NCBI RefSeq assembly: GCF_005938105.1
Contig: NZ_VCPE01000003.1
Span: 434,001 to 498,000 of the forward strand
Source: Brucella haematophila
GTDB taxonomy: Bacteria; Pseudomonadota; Alphaproteobacteria; Rhizobiales; Rhizobiaceae
Direction: 5' to 3'
DNA: 64,000 nt
In this document: one piece after another, positions 24,364 to 33,500 of the stretch
Position numbering within the stretch: the first letter of the stretch is position 1
How the letters are laid out: the number at the start of each line of letters is the position of its first letter
Made by a program: the position numbers and the translations under genes
The notes under the pieces: model-generated
The model's input: only the letters and a program-made list of their open reading frames with translations
Database searches by the model: none
Told to the model about the DNA's origin: nothing

Positions 24364-25509
24364 TCAAATACGGGTGCAGCTGATCGACCTGACGGCCTTG
24401 ACCATCAAAGCGATATCTTCATCGATGGTGCTCAAATGTACGGAGGCGCGGAGTAGCTCCGAGATCCCGCGTATTGACATATCGTAAGGCGTGTAACCCG
24501 GTCCGTTCATGCCGATGTTGATGCCCTGATCAGCGAGACGCTGCTTGACGCTCCCACATGAGAGGCCATCAATCACAAAAGTGACGGCAGCGCCTTTGTT
24601 GGCTCCCAAGTCGAGCAGATTGACACCTGGCAGTTCAGCAAGGGCCTGACGAAGTAGAGCAGCTTTTTGATCGAGCTTCAGCCGGATACGGTCCATGCCC
24701 AAGTCGAGTGCTTGTTCGATCGCTTTCCCGAGGCCGAGCTTGAGAGCCACAGATTCCTCACCAAACTCAAAAGCGCGTGCGCTTTGTGCCACCACAACGT
24801 TTCCATCGCCTAAAGTAGCGGACACATTATCGATGCTGCGCGGTACGATTGCGTCTGCAAGCCGAGGAGAAATGTACCCCAATGCCGTTCCACGCGGCCC
24901 GCGCAAAAATTTCCGCCCGCACGCGATGAGCGCATCGCAGCCTAACTCGGTAACATCGATTGGTATCTGTCCAATTGCCTGGCTGGCGTCGATGATGAAA
25001 AACGCCGATGACCCGGCTTGCCGGATTGCTGCGCCAATCGCTGCCGCAGGGTTGATCAGTGCGCTTCCCGCGCCTACCCAGGTCAGGGCAACAATGCGAA
25101 CATCCGGCGAGAGGCTTTGACCGAGCGCTACAGGATCGACGGCGCTTGTGTCGTCCGAGGCCATCAATGAAAGTGATGCACCATTCAGGTCCGCAGAGCG
25201 TTGCAGGCATAGAACATTGCCAATCCATTCCTGTCGGCTGACCAGTATCTTATCGCCGGGAGAAAGCGGTATCGAGGCGATCAAGTTACCGTAAAGCTGG
25301 CCATGACTGGTTCCAAAAGCAATATCCTGCGGCGAGCAGCCCAAGAGCGTTGCCGCTGCTTGATAGGTGTTGCCGATGGAGGCCGATGCAAGCGCACCAG
25401 CTTCTATCGGGCCGCGTTCCGCCTCTAGACGCAGATGGTCAACGATCACCTGAACGGTTTCGGGAGAAGGCAACCCAGCGCCGCTATGATTAAAATGCAC
25501 GACGGACAT
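24364..25509 (-). CDS. class V aminotransferase-like PLP enzyme
   Basis: A 381-residue fold-type I enzyme of the aminotransferase class V family (cysteine desulfurase, isopenicillin-N epimerase-like). PLP contacts are visible: Asp174 and Gln177 in FFIIDASQAIG and the Schiff-base Lys200 in CGRKFLRGPRGTALGY. The loop Cys of desulfurases is not apparent. RidA upstream would remove reactive enamine/imine intermediates formed by such an enzyme. The actual reaction (lyase, epimerase or transaminase) is unknown. Confidence 0.82.
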   Translation of the reverse strand: MSVVHFNHSGAGLPSPETVQVIVDHLRLEAERGPIEAGALASASIGNTYQAAATLLGCSPQDIAFGTSHGQLYGNLIASIPLSPGDKILVSRQEWIGNVLCLQRSADLNGASLSLMASDDTSAVDPVALGQSLSPDVRIVALTWVGAGSALINPAAAIGAAIRQAGSSAFFIIDASQAIGQIPIDVTELGCDALIACGRKFLRGPRGTALGYISPRLADAIVPRSIDNVSATLGDGNVVVAQSARAFEFGEESVALKLGLGKAIEQALDLGMDRIRLKLDQKAALLRQALAELPGVNLLDLGANKGAAVTFVIDGLSCGSVKQRLADQGINIGMNGPGYTPYDMSIRGISELLRASVHLSTIDEDIALMVKAVRSISCTRI

Positions 25510-25524
25510 TTGCAGGTCCTTTGA

Positions 25525-25989
25525 TCAGCGAATATGGAAAACGGCTTCGACTTCAACCGGCACATTGGCTGGCAGTCCCGCCACGCCAATTGCAGAGCGT
25601 GCATGCACGCCGCGTTCATCGAAGACGGCATTCATAATCTGTGACGCGCCGTTGCCGATTTGCGAATAGGCGGTAAATCCCGCTACAGCATTGATGAAGA
25701 CCGTAAGCTTGGCCAGCCGGACGACGCGATCCAGGTCAGCATCAAGCGCGTCATTGGCCCAGAATATGACATTCGCTGCGCAGAGCTTCGCGCTCTCGAG
25801 CGCGGTTTCTATATCAATCTCGCTGCCGACTTGCCCGACATAAGCGATGTCGCTGCCTTTTTCTGGTATCTGGCCCGAGACATAGAGAAAATTGTCGACT
25901 TTCGTCGTTGGTGAGAAAGGCAGGTTCGGTCGGGCCAGATTGGGCCAATCGATACCGCAAGCAGCCAGTTTGTCTTTATAGTCGGACAT
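25525..25989 (-). CDS. RidA family (YjgF/YER057c) protein
   Basis: A 154-residue RidA-fold protein, a deaminase of 2-aminoacrylate-type enamines or imines. YVSGQIPEKGSDIAYVGQVG and the conserved Arg in HARSAIGVAGLPANVPVEVEA, which would bind the carboxylate, are present. It belongs to the longer YjgF subgroup. The start at 25989 is preceded by GGAGTTTCAA. It is first of a three-gene operon (RidA, class V aminotransferase, SDR) divergent from the LysR regulator. Confidence 0.88.
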   Translation of the reverse strand: MSDYKDKLAACGIDWPNLARPNLPFSPTTKVDNFLYVSGQIPEKGSDIAYVGQVGSEIDIETALESAKLCAANVIFWANDALDADLDRVVRLAKLTVFINAVAGFTAYSQIGNGASQIMNAVFDERGVHARSAIGVAGLPANVPVEVEAVFHIR

Positions 25990-26049
25990 TTGAAACTCCA
26001 TTTCCTTGTTCTGATTTCATATTGTCAAAGGCCGCGCCCCTCGTGTACT

Positions 26050-26074
26050 CTTATAATTCTTAGTAAGGTATAAG
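26050..26074. promoter_or_regulatory. candidate LysR operator
   Basis: CTTATA and TATAAG arms flank a 13-base centre in the 93-base gap between the divergent RidA operon and the LysR gene. The position just upstream of the LysR ATG fits an autoregulated LTTR box controlling both directions. Confidence 0.45.
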
Positions 26075-26082
26075 GATTCATT

Positions 26083-26928
26083 ATGGAGGCGAGTTACGAT
26101 CTCAGGCTTCTCAGAATGTTCATCGCCGTGGCTGAAACAGGCACAGTGAGCAAGGCAGCTGATCGTCTTGCGCGCACGCAGGCTGCCGTCAGCATGCAAT
26201 TGCAGAGGATCGAGAAGGAGCTGGACAGAGAACTCTTCAAGCGGTCCTCGCGCGGCGTTTCGCTGACCGAAGCGGGAGAAGCCTTTTTGGCTTATGCGCG
26301 CAGGGTCATTGCTTTGACCGAGGATATGCAGCGCGGATTGGTCGATAAGAAGCTGGTCGGCCGTATTCGGCTGGGTCTCTTTGAAGATCTGGCGGTCACG
26401 CGACTTCCGGGCGCAATTGCCCAGTTCAGGCAGAAACATCCGTCGGTCGACATTGAACTGAGTTCATCCAATTCGGCGCAGCTTGCGCGATCCTTTGACG
26501 AAGGGCAGACCGACATCGTCGTTGCGGATCCAGCCCGGTTTGCCCAGCCGCCGATGAGTTTCCTATCTTATCAGCTGGTCTGGTGTGCGAGCCGATTGCT
26601 CGACGTGGACGAGACGGGTCCGCTTCCTGTTGTCCTCTTTGAGACATCCTGTTCCTGGCAGGATCGAATGGTCGCATCCCTCGCCGAAGCGGGCATTGCC
26701 TGGACCGTCGGCTGTCGCGTGAAAAGCCTGCCTGCCATGTTATCGGCACTGCGGGGCGGGCTGGGGGTTGGCGTGTTATTTTCTGAAGCGGTGCCGCCCG
26801 ATTGCGAGACTATAAATGGACGATACAATCTTCCCTCAGCGCCGGTGGCTGAATTTGGGATATATACGGCCAATGACCCATCGCCGCTTGTTTCCGAACT
26901 CGCGAAATCACTCGAGGTGTTATCGTAG
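26083..26928 (+). CDS. LysR family transcriptional regulator
   Basis: A 281-residue LTTR. The winged helix is in residues 5-65 (LRLLRMFIAVAETGTVSKAA; LARTQAAVSMQLQRIEKELD), followed by the periplasmic-binding-like effector domain (RLGLFEDLAVTRLPGAIAQF...). It is divergent from the RidA/aminotransferase/SDR operon, which is its most likely target. Confidence 0.88.
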   Translation: MEASYDLRLLRMFIAVAETGTVSKAADRLARTQAAVSMQLQRIEKELDRELFKRSSRGVSLTEAGEAFLAYARRVIALTEDMQRGLVDKKLVGRIRLGLFEDLAVTRLPGAIAQFRQKHPSVDIELSSSNSAQLARSFDEGQTDIVVADPARFAQPPMSFLSYQLVWCASRLLDVDETGPLPVVLFETSCSWQDRMVASLAEAGIAWTVGCRVKSLPAMLSALRGGLGVGVLFSEAVPPDCETINGRYNLPSAPVAEFGIYTANDPSPLVSELAKSLEVLS

Positions 26929-26952
26929 CGGTACGCCCGGCAATGCCATCCA

Positions 26953-27708
26953 TCAAAGCTGAACAATATCAATTGATTGGGATTTGAAGGGACGCAGCAT
27001 CTCTTGCGGCAGATTCGGCTCGGTCACAAGAGTAGTGATTTCTGCCAAGGGTATGACGTGATAAGGCGACGCGACACCAAGTTTCTCACGGGTCGCCAAT
27101 ACGATGGTTTCCGCGGACTGGCGGGCGATCAGCCTTTTGATGGCGGCTTCTTCGCCGTCCCCGGTGGTCGCGCCGGTTTCTGGATGCAGGCCCGTCACAC
27201 CCATGAAATAGGCATCTGTCCGAACCCGGGAGATTGCTTCAGCGGCCACTGAGCCAACCGTAACGATGGAATGTTTGAACAAGCGGCCGCCAATCAACTC
27301 GACTTCAATGAGCGGATGACGTGTCAGCTCAACGGCAATATTGGGACTATGTGTGACAATGGTTGCCTTGAGGTCGAGTGGCAATTGGCGGGCCAGTTGC
27401 ATGTTTGTTGTGCCGCCATCGAGGAAGACGATCTGACCGGGCCGGATCAGTCGAGCCGCAATGCTGCCAAGCATTGGCTTGGCAGCCGAAGCAGCGTCCT
27501 CACGTGTTGCAAAATCCGCAGTGGCTGCTGACGCGGGCAAGGCTCCGCCATGCACCCGCAAGAGATGACCTTCGCCGGCAAGTTCGCGCAAGTCGCGGCG
27601 AATTGTGTCTTCCGAAACGCCTAATTCCCGGCTGAATGTTTTGGCGACTATTCGACCATCGCGGCGCAGCACCTCAAGTATCAAGGCCTTCCGTTCAGTC
27701 GTCAGCAT
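26953..27708 (-). CDS. DeoR/GlpR family transcriptional regulator
   Basis: A 251-residue DeoR-type repressor. The helix-turn-helix is VAKTFSRELGVSEDTIRRDL followed by LRVHGGALP (residues 20-57). The sugar-phosphate-binding C-terminal domain has VFLDGGTTNMQLARQLP and VTGLHPETGATTGD. It is divergent from the Nudix gene; repeated TTGCACGAA elements lie between them. The effector is probably a phosphorylated sugar. Confidence 0.88.
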   Translation of the reverse strand: MLTTERKALILEVLRRDGRIVAKTFSRELGVSEDTIRRDLRELAGEGHLLRVHGGALPASAATADFATREDAASAAKPMLGSIAARLIRPGQIVFLDGGTTNMQLARQLPLDLKATIVTHSPNIAVELTRHPLIEVELIGGRLFKHSIVTVGSVAAEAISRVRTDAYFMGVTGLHPETGATTGDGEEAAIKRLIARQSAETIVLATREKLGVASPYHVIPLAEITTLVTEPNLPQEMLRPFKSQSIDIVQL

Positions 27709-27719
27709 ATCTATCGCTC

Positions 27720-27763
27720 ATTGCACGAAAATCCTTGACTCTGCATGAGATTGCACGAATAAC
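27720..27763. promoter_or_regulatory. direct-repeat operator in the DeoR/Nudix gap
   Basis: ATTGCACGAA occurs at 27720-27729 and again at 27750-27759, 30 bases apart (about three helical turns), with a weaker copy (CTGCATGAG) at 27741. TTGACT at 27735-27740 is a possible -35 box for the Nudix gene. Such spaced direct repeats are typical of DeoR-family operators. Confidence 0.5.
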
Positions 27764-27814
27764 ACGTCAATCTGGCGGCGGCTAGCCATTTATTGTGTCT
27801 GTGTGGAGGTTATT

Positions 27815-28402
27815 GTGAGTATTGCGCATCGTGTTCGGGTGGAAGACGTCACCCTTCTCTCCAACGACTGGTATGTTCTCAAGAAAACGACGTTTTCATT
27901 CCAGCGGGCCGACGGAAGTTGGCAGAGCCAGTCGCGAGAAACCTACGACCGTGGTAACGGCGCAACCATTCTCCTCTACGATCCGCATCGCAGAACTGTC
28001 ATTCTCACCCGTCAGTTTCGATATCCAGCTTTCGTGAACGGGCACGACGATCTCCTGATCGAGGCGCCCGCAGGGTTGCTGGATAATGCGGAACCGGCTG
28101 TGCGCATTCGTGCGGAAACGGAAGAGGAAACGGGCTTTCGCGTACGTGATGTGCGGCAGGTTTTCGATGCCTTCATGAGCCCCGGGTCGGTGACGGAACG
28201 GCTCCACTTTTTCGTTGGAGAATATGAGCCAGGAGATCGCGTTTCACAGGGCGGCGGCAAGGAAGACGAAGGCGAAGATATTGCAGTGCTCGAAGTCGAT
28301 ATCGACGAGGCATTGAGCATGATTGCTTCCGGCACAATCCGGGACGGCAAGACGATCATGCTTCTGCAATATGCTGCTTTGAACCTGTTTCGGACGTCAT
28401 AA
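27815..28402 (+). CDS. nudK: Nudix hydrolase, NudK-like (GDP-mannose/ADP-ribose type)
   Basis: A 195-residue Nudix hydrolase that resembles E. coli NudK along its length: REVYDRGNG-type YDRGNGATILLYDP, TRQFRYPAFVNGHDD, LIEAPAGLLDNAEPAV, MSPGSVTERLHFFVGEY, and GTIRDGKTIMLLQY. The Nudix box reads as GLLDNAE then AETEEETGF, with Ala where the consensus has Arg. NudK cleaves GDP-mannose and related sugar nucleotides. The start is GTG at 27815, after GTGGAGGTTATT; GTG at 27803 is less likely. Confidence 0.85.
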   Translation: MSIAHRVRVEDVTLLSNDWYVLKKTTFSFQRADGSWQSQSRETYDRGNGATILLYDPHRRTVILTRQFRYPAFVNGHDDLLIEAPAGLLDNAEPAVRIRAETEEETGFRVRDVRQVFDAFMSPGSVTERLHFFVGEYEPGDRVSQGGGKEDEGEDIAVLEVDIDEALSMIASGTIRDGKTIMLLQYAALNLFRTS

Positions 28403-28540
28403 CAGTACCGATTTCTACAAAGCCGCATATGTAATGGTCTTTGATGACGATCTGATCCGGTCGCTGAGTAACCATGCCGCGTGACAGCGCGAGCAAGGCA
28501 TGCCATAGGGAGGCCAACTTATCACAAGGCCTTCACACTC

Positions 28541-30166
28541 ATGATCCGTATCGACAATATCAGCAAGTCGAATAGCCATCGCATTCTATTTATCGAAACT
28601 TCCGCCGCGTTGAACCGTGGCGAGAAGATCGGCCTCGTCGGGCCGAATGGTGCTGGCAAGACAACGCTTTTCCGGATGATCATCGGCGATGAATTGCCGG
28701 ATGAGGGCCAGGTCACCGTCGAAAAAGGCGTAACGGTTGGCTATTTCGACCAGAATGTTGGTGAAATGGGTGGGCGTTCGGCTGTTGCCGAAGTCATGGA
28801 TGGGGCAGGACCCGTCAGTGTTGTGGCGGCAGAGCTGCGCGAGCTTGAAGCGGCAATGTGCGATCCTGATCGTCTCGATGAGATGGACGCCATCATCGAA
28901 CGCTATGGTGAGGTTCAGGCCCGCTATGAAGAACTTGACGGTTACGGGCTGGATGGACGAGCACGCGAAGTGCTCGCCGGTCTAAGCTTCAGTCAGGAAA
29001 TGATGGACGGTGACGTCGGCAAATTGTCTGGCGGCTGGAAAATGCGCGTTGCGCTTGCCCGTATTCTGCTCATGCGGCCCGATGTAATGCTGCTCGACGA
29101 ACCGAGCAACCATCTTGATCTTGAAAGCCTGATCTGGCTTGAAGCCTTCCTCAAGAATTACGATGGCGCCTTGCTGATGACATCGCATGATCGCGAGTTC
29201 ATGAACCGCATCGTGACCAAGATTATCGAAATCGATGGCGGCTCGCTGAACTCCTATGCTGGCGATTACGCATTCTATGAAAGCCAGCGCGCGCTGAACG
29301 AGAAGCAGCAACAGGCCCAGTTTGAGCGTCAGCAGGCAATGCTGGCCAAGGAAATCAAGTTCATTGAACGCTTCAAGGCGCGCGCGTCCCATGCATCGCA
29401 GGTGCAGAGCCGTGTGAAGAAGCTCGAAAAAATTGATCGTGTGGAGCCTCCGCGTCGCCGTCAGACTGTGGCTTTTGACTTCTTGCCAGCGCCACGTTCT
29501 GGCGAAGATGTGGTCAGCCTCAAGGGCGTCAACAAGGCCTATGGCAGTCGCACAATCTATGATGGTCTGGATTTCATGGTCCGCCGCCGTGAGCGCTGGT
29601 GCATTATGGGCGTCAATGGTGCGGGTAAATCGACGCTGCTTAAGCTTGTCACCGGTGCGACAGAGCCTGATCAGGGCATTGTTAACCTCGGCGCCAGCGT
29701 GAAGCTCGGCTATTTTGCGCAGCACGCGATGGATATTCTCGACGGTGACAGCACCATTCTTGAATGGTTGGAGCAGCGCTTTCCAAAGGCTGGGCAGGCG
29801 CCGTTGCGCGCTCTTGCTGGCTGCTTCGGCTTTTCCGGCGATGATATCGAAAAGAAATGCCGCGTGCTTTCCGGTGGCGAAAAAGCCCGCCTGGTTATGG
29901 CTGCTATGCTGTTTGATCCACCAAACTTCCTCGTGCTCGATGAGCCGACGAACCATCTCGATCTCGATACCAAGGAAATGCTCATCAAAGCGCTTTCATC
30001 TTATGAAGGCACGATGCTTTTCGTATCGCATGATCGTCGTTTCTTGGCGGCGCTTTCCAATCGTGTGCTGGAACTCACTCCGGATGGAATTCAGCAATAT
30101 GGTGGTGGCTATACCGAATATGTTGAGAGCACGGGGCAGGAAGCGCCGGGTCTACATGCTGGTTGA
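28541..30166 (+). CDS. ABC-F family ATPase (ribosome-associated type)
   Basis: A 541-residue protein with two ATP-binding cassettes and no membrane segments. Cassette 1 has GPNGAGKTT and LSGGWKMRVALARILLMRP with LLDEPSNHLD; cassette 2 has GVNGAGKST and LSGGEKARLVMAAML with LVLDEPTNHLD. The linker between them (about residues 245-320) is rich in charged residues and helical (EKQQQAQFERQQAMLAKEIK). ABC-F proteins act on the ribosome in translation or resistance; which subgroup (Uup, YheS, EttA-like) cannot be fixed by eye. The ATG at 28541 is chosen because it starts at the conserved MIRIDNISKS; the frame is open upstream. Confidence 0.9.
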   Translation: MIRIDNISKSNSHRILFIETSAALNRGEKIGLVGPNGAGKTTLFRMIIGDELPDEGQVTVEKGVTVGYFDQNVGEMGGRSAVAEVMDGAGPVSVVAAELRELEAAMCDPDRLDEMDAIIERYGEVQARYEELDGYGLDGRAREVLAGLSFSQEMMDGDVGKLSGGWKMRVALARILLMRPDVMLLDEPSNHLDLESLIWLEAFLKNYDGALLMTSHDREFMNRIVTKIIEIDGGSLNSYAGDYAFYESQRALNEKQQQAQFERQQAMLAKEIKFIERFKARASHASQVQSRVKKLEKIDRVEPPRRRQTVAFDFLPAPRSGEDVVSLKGVNKAYGSRTIYDGLDFMVRRRERWCIMGVNGAGKSTLLKLVTGATEPDQGIVNLGASVKLGYFAQHAMDILDGDSTILEWLEQRFPKAGQAPLRALAGCFGFSGDDIEKKCRVLSGGEKARLVMAAMLFDPPNFLVLDEPTNHLDLDTKEMLIKALSSYEGTMLFVSHDRRFLAALSNRVLELTPDGIQQYGGGYTEYVESTGQEAPGLHAG

Positions 30167-30560
30167 GGAACCGGCAAAGGCTTTTTGAGTAAATCAGCTC
30201 AGATATCCCTGAAAATGAGCATATGAATTAGGTTGCTACAGAGCTTTGCATCGGGCGGAAGCCATAAAATTGGAATTATTATTGCTCTGATCGCTACGGA
30301 CCGAATTTCGATCCAATAAGGATGCGTAACTTGCAGGTCCAAATATATGTTCTGTAATGGTGCATTCTAATAAGAATATTGTGAAATCTGTATAGAATGC
30401 ATTGACATGGCGTTATGAATATGACCGTGCTTTTGCCTCGGGGTCACTCGACCTGCCGGGCTTTTCTTCGAGTATTGTCTGCAATCGATAGTTGTTGAAG
30501 TGTCTGATCAGTTGCGAGTGGAATAATGAAGCTCAGCGTTCTGTTGAGCGAGGGGGCATT
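30167..30560. other. intergenic leader of autotransporter 1
   Basis: No gene is seen in this AT-richer gap. It contains a long inverted repeat, TGCATTCTA (30361-30369) and TAGAATGCA (30393-30401), with a smaller palindrome ATTCT-AATA-AGAAT nested at 30364-30377. TTGACA (30402-30407) follows directly. These may be the promoter and operator of the autotransporter; no convincing -10 box was found 17 bases on. Confidence 0.4.
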
Positions 30561-33500
30561 TTGAAGGTTGCGGTCGTTGCATTTCGGTCGCGTCGAGTGA
30601 ACTTTTTCACGAGTTCGGCTCTGGCGCTGATTTTAACGATTTTCTGTGGTCAGGAAGCTGAAGCGACGTGTGCGCCTGGCATTCCTACTGCGGGGGCGAC
30701 GGTTGCCTGCTCCAATCCAGCCAATCCTCTTGCGCCGAGCTATACCGCAGCAGCGAACAATATAACTGTGAACGTAGACAGTACCGCATCATTTGGTGTG
30801 CTTCTAGGGGTTGGCGGCACGGCATTCTCACTGACCGGTGATAACGTTTCGTTGAATAATTCGGGAACGATCAATCCATCACTCCTCGGTCTACTGAGTG
30901 TCCTAAGTTCAGGCACGGTAGTTGGTAATGCTTCTGCCAGTGATGTCAATGTCACGAACCACGGAACACTTGGAGGCACGGTTGGGTTATTGGGATTCAA
31001 TCTTGCCGGTTTGACTGGGATGGCGCTTGCAGTCCAAAATGGCGCTGGAGGCACAACCAATATTACGAATACCGGAGTTATCTCGACTACAGCACTCGCC
31101 GGCGTAACCGTTGCGTCAGGCGACAGCCCAGCCGTCGCGGTTTATGGTGGTGGTCAGATCGCTTTTGCCAATTCCGGCACCATCAACGGCAGAGTTGCAT
31201 TTGAGGCTTCCGGCATTTCCGGTCTTGGCAACAGCTTCCACAATTCGGGTAACATTATTGGTGGCGTGTCTCTTGGCGCTGATAGTAAAAATCTGTTTAC
31301 GGCTTATACTGGCTCCAGCGTTACAGCCGGTATTGGGGCGATTGGAAATTCTCTTGGAGTTATCGGCTACAATCTGAGTTTCGCCCCGGCGGGGATTGTT
31401 GATGGAGGTTTTGGGGGCGCCAATACATTACAACTCGATAAGGAAATTATCGGTCCTTCTACTGGCTCGCTTAATCTCTCCAATTATATAAATTTTAGTA
31501 AACTGAACGTTCTCGAAGGAATCTGGACCCTGAGTGGCGCAACGGGCGTATCAACCGTTGACTTGAGTGGGGGCGCGGTCCTAATCGATAATGGTTCTGC
31601 ATTTGGTACTGCGTCGATTACGGCCAGCAATGGCGTTGCTCTCCGTGCTTCGGCTGCGGGCCTTAACATCGGTAACGATATCACGCTTGGCGTGGGCGGA
31701 TTAACCGCCGGTGGCACCAATGAATATACGCTTTCCGGAGCGCTTTCAGGTGACGGCGGACTTATCAAAACCGGGGCCAACGCAGTAATTCTGTCTGGAG
31801 CAAACACCTATACCGGTGATACTGTTATCGATAGCGGTGTTTTGCAGGCGGATGGAGCAAATAGGTTAAGCAAGACCAGCGTCACAACGATCAATATGTA
31901 TGGTATATTGGATTTCGGCGGGTATGCTGAAGCTATTGACGATATCTCACTCTCAGGCGGCATTTTGAGAAATGGCGCGCTGGCAGGTTCAGTAGATTCA
32001 TCGGGTGGAACGATTGCTCAACTGGGTGGCGCAGCATCAATAGATTTATCATCTGGAACAACTAAGCTTTCAGGATCAAATACCTATACTGGTACGACAA
32101 CCGTCAATGGTGGAACACTCCTCGCAGGCAATACAAATGCGTTGAGTAGCAGCAGCAATATAACCGTTGCGACCACGGGCACACTGGATCTTGGCGGTGT
32201 CGCCCAGACATCGAACAACATCGCATTGAGAGGTGGAACATTGACAGATGGTTCTGTCGTTGGAACTGTTCTGTCATTCGGTGGATCGATCAGCGAACTG
32301 GATGGAGCAACCGCGCTCACTGTGTCGTCTGGAGCCACCACGCTTTCTGGGGTCAATACGTTTTCCGGGGCGACCACCATTAATGGTGGCACTTTGCACG
32401 GCGGTGGTGCTCAAGCCTTCAGTGCAACCAGCGCCGTTACGATCAATGCCGGGGGTATATTGAGTTTGGGTGGGGTCGACCAAGCGATCAATACGGTTTC
32501 GCTCGTTGGCGGTATGCTCACCGATGGCAATCTGACCGGAGCGATTACGTCTTTCGGTGGATCCATCAGCGGCTTGGGCGGAACGACCGCCTTGGTAACG
32601 TCGTTCGGAATCACCACAATCACGGGAGACAATACCTATATAGGGCCAACAACACTGAACGGCGGTTCGCTGATCGTAATCGGTTCAATCACCTCTCCGA
32701 CGGTTTCTGTGGGTAACGGTGCGTTACTTGGTGGTTCCGGAACGATCGGAGGCGCGGTAACTGTTGCTTCGGGAGGAACACTTTCAGCGGGCAACAGTCC
32801 AGGAACGCTGACCGTTCAGTCGCTGTCGTTGAACAGCGGTTCCAATACAATATTCGAGTTAAATACGCCCGGCATCGTTGGCGGTGCCACGAATGATCAT
32901 ATTATACTCAATGGCTTGGGTGCGTCCGGTAATCTGCAGCTCGGCGGCACGTTGACAGCCAACGTTGCTTCTGCGGGATATTACCGCCTGTTTGATGTCA
33001 CGGGTGGCGGAACGATTAGCGGCAGTTTCAATACGGTAGCTATTTCGGCTCCATCGGTAACGGGTGCAGAAGGTGTTGTTTATAGCAGCCCATCCGATAC
33101 GCCGACTCAGGTTAATCTTGCGGTGGTCGGTTCGAGCCAGAATATGGGATTCTGGGGTGGTTCGGACGTACATGGCAATGGCAATGGTGGTTCGGGAGTT
33201 TGGTCGAGCGATGGCACCAATTGGACAGGCACCCCCGGTCCGGGAGGCTTCAACTCGATCTGGCTGGGTTCGGTCGGTGTTTTTCAAGGTGCCGCTGGGA
33301 CAGTCACCATTGCTGGAAGTCAAAGTTTCGATACGCTGCAATTCAACACTGATGGTTATGTGCTCGACGGCGGTACACTGGAGTTTGGAGTTGCAGCCGG
33401 AGGCACGATCAATGTGTCGGCAGGCGTTACTACCAGGATAGACTCGGTGCTGACCGATGGTACTGGCTCCAGTTTGACCAAGGTTGGCGTGGGCACGCTC

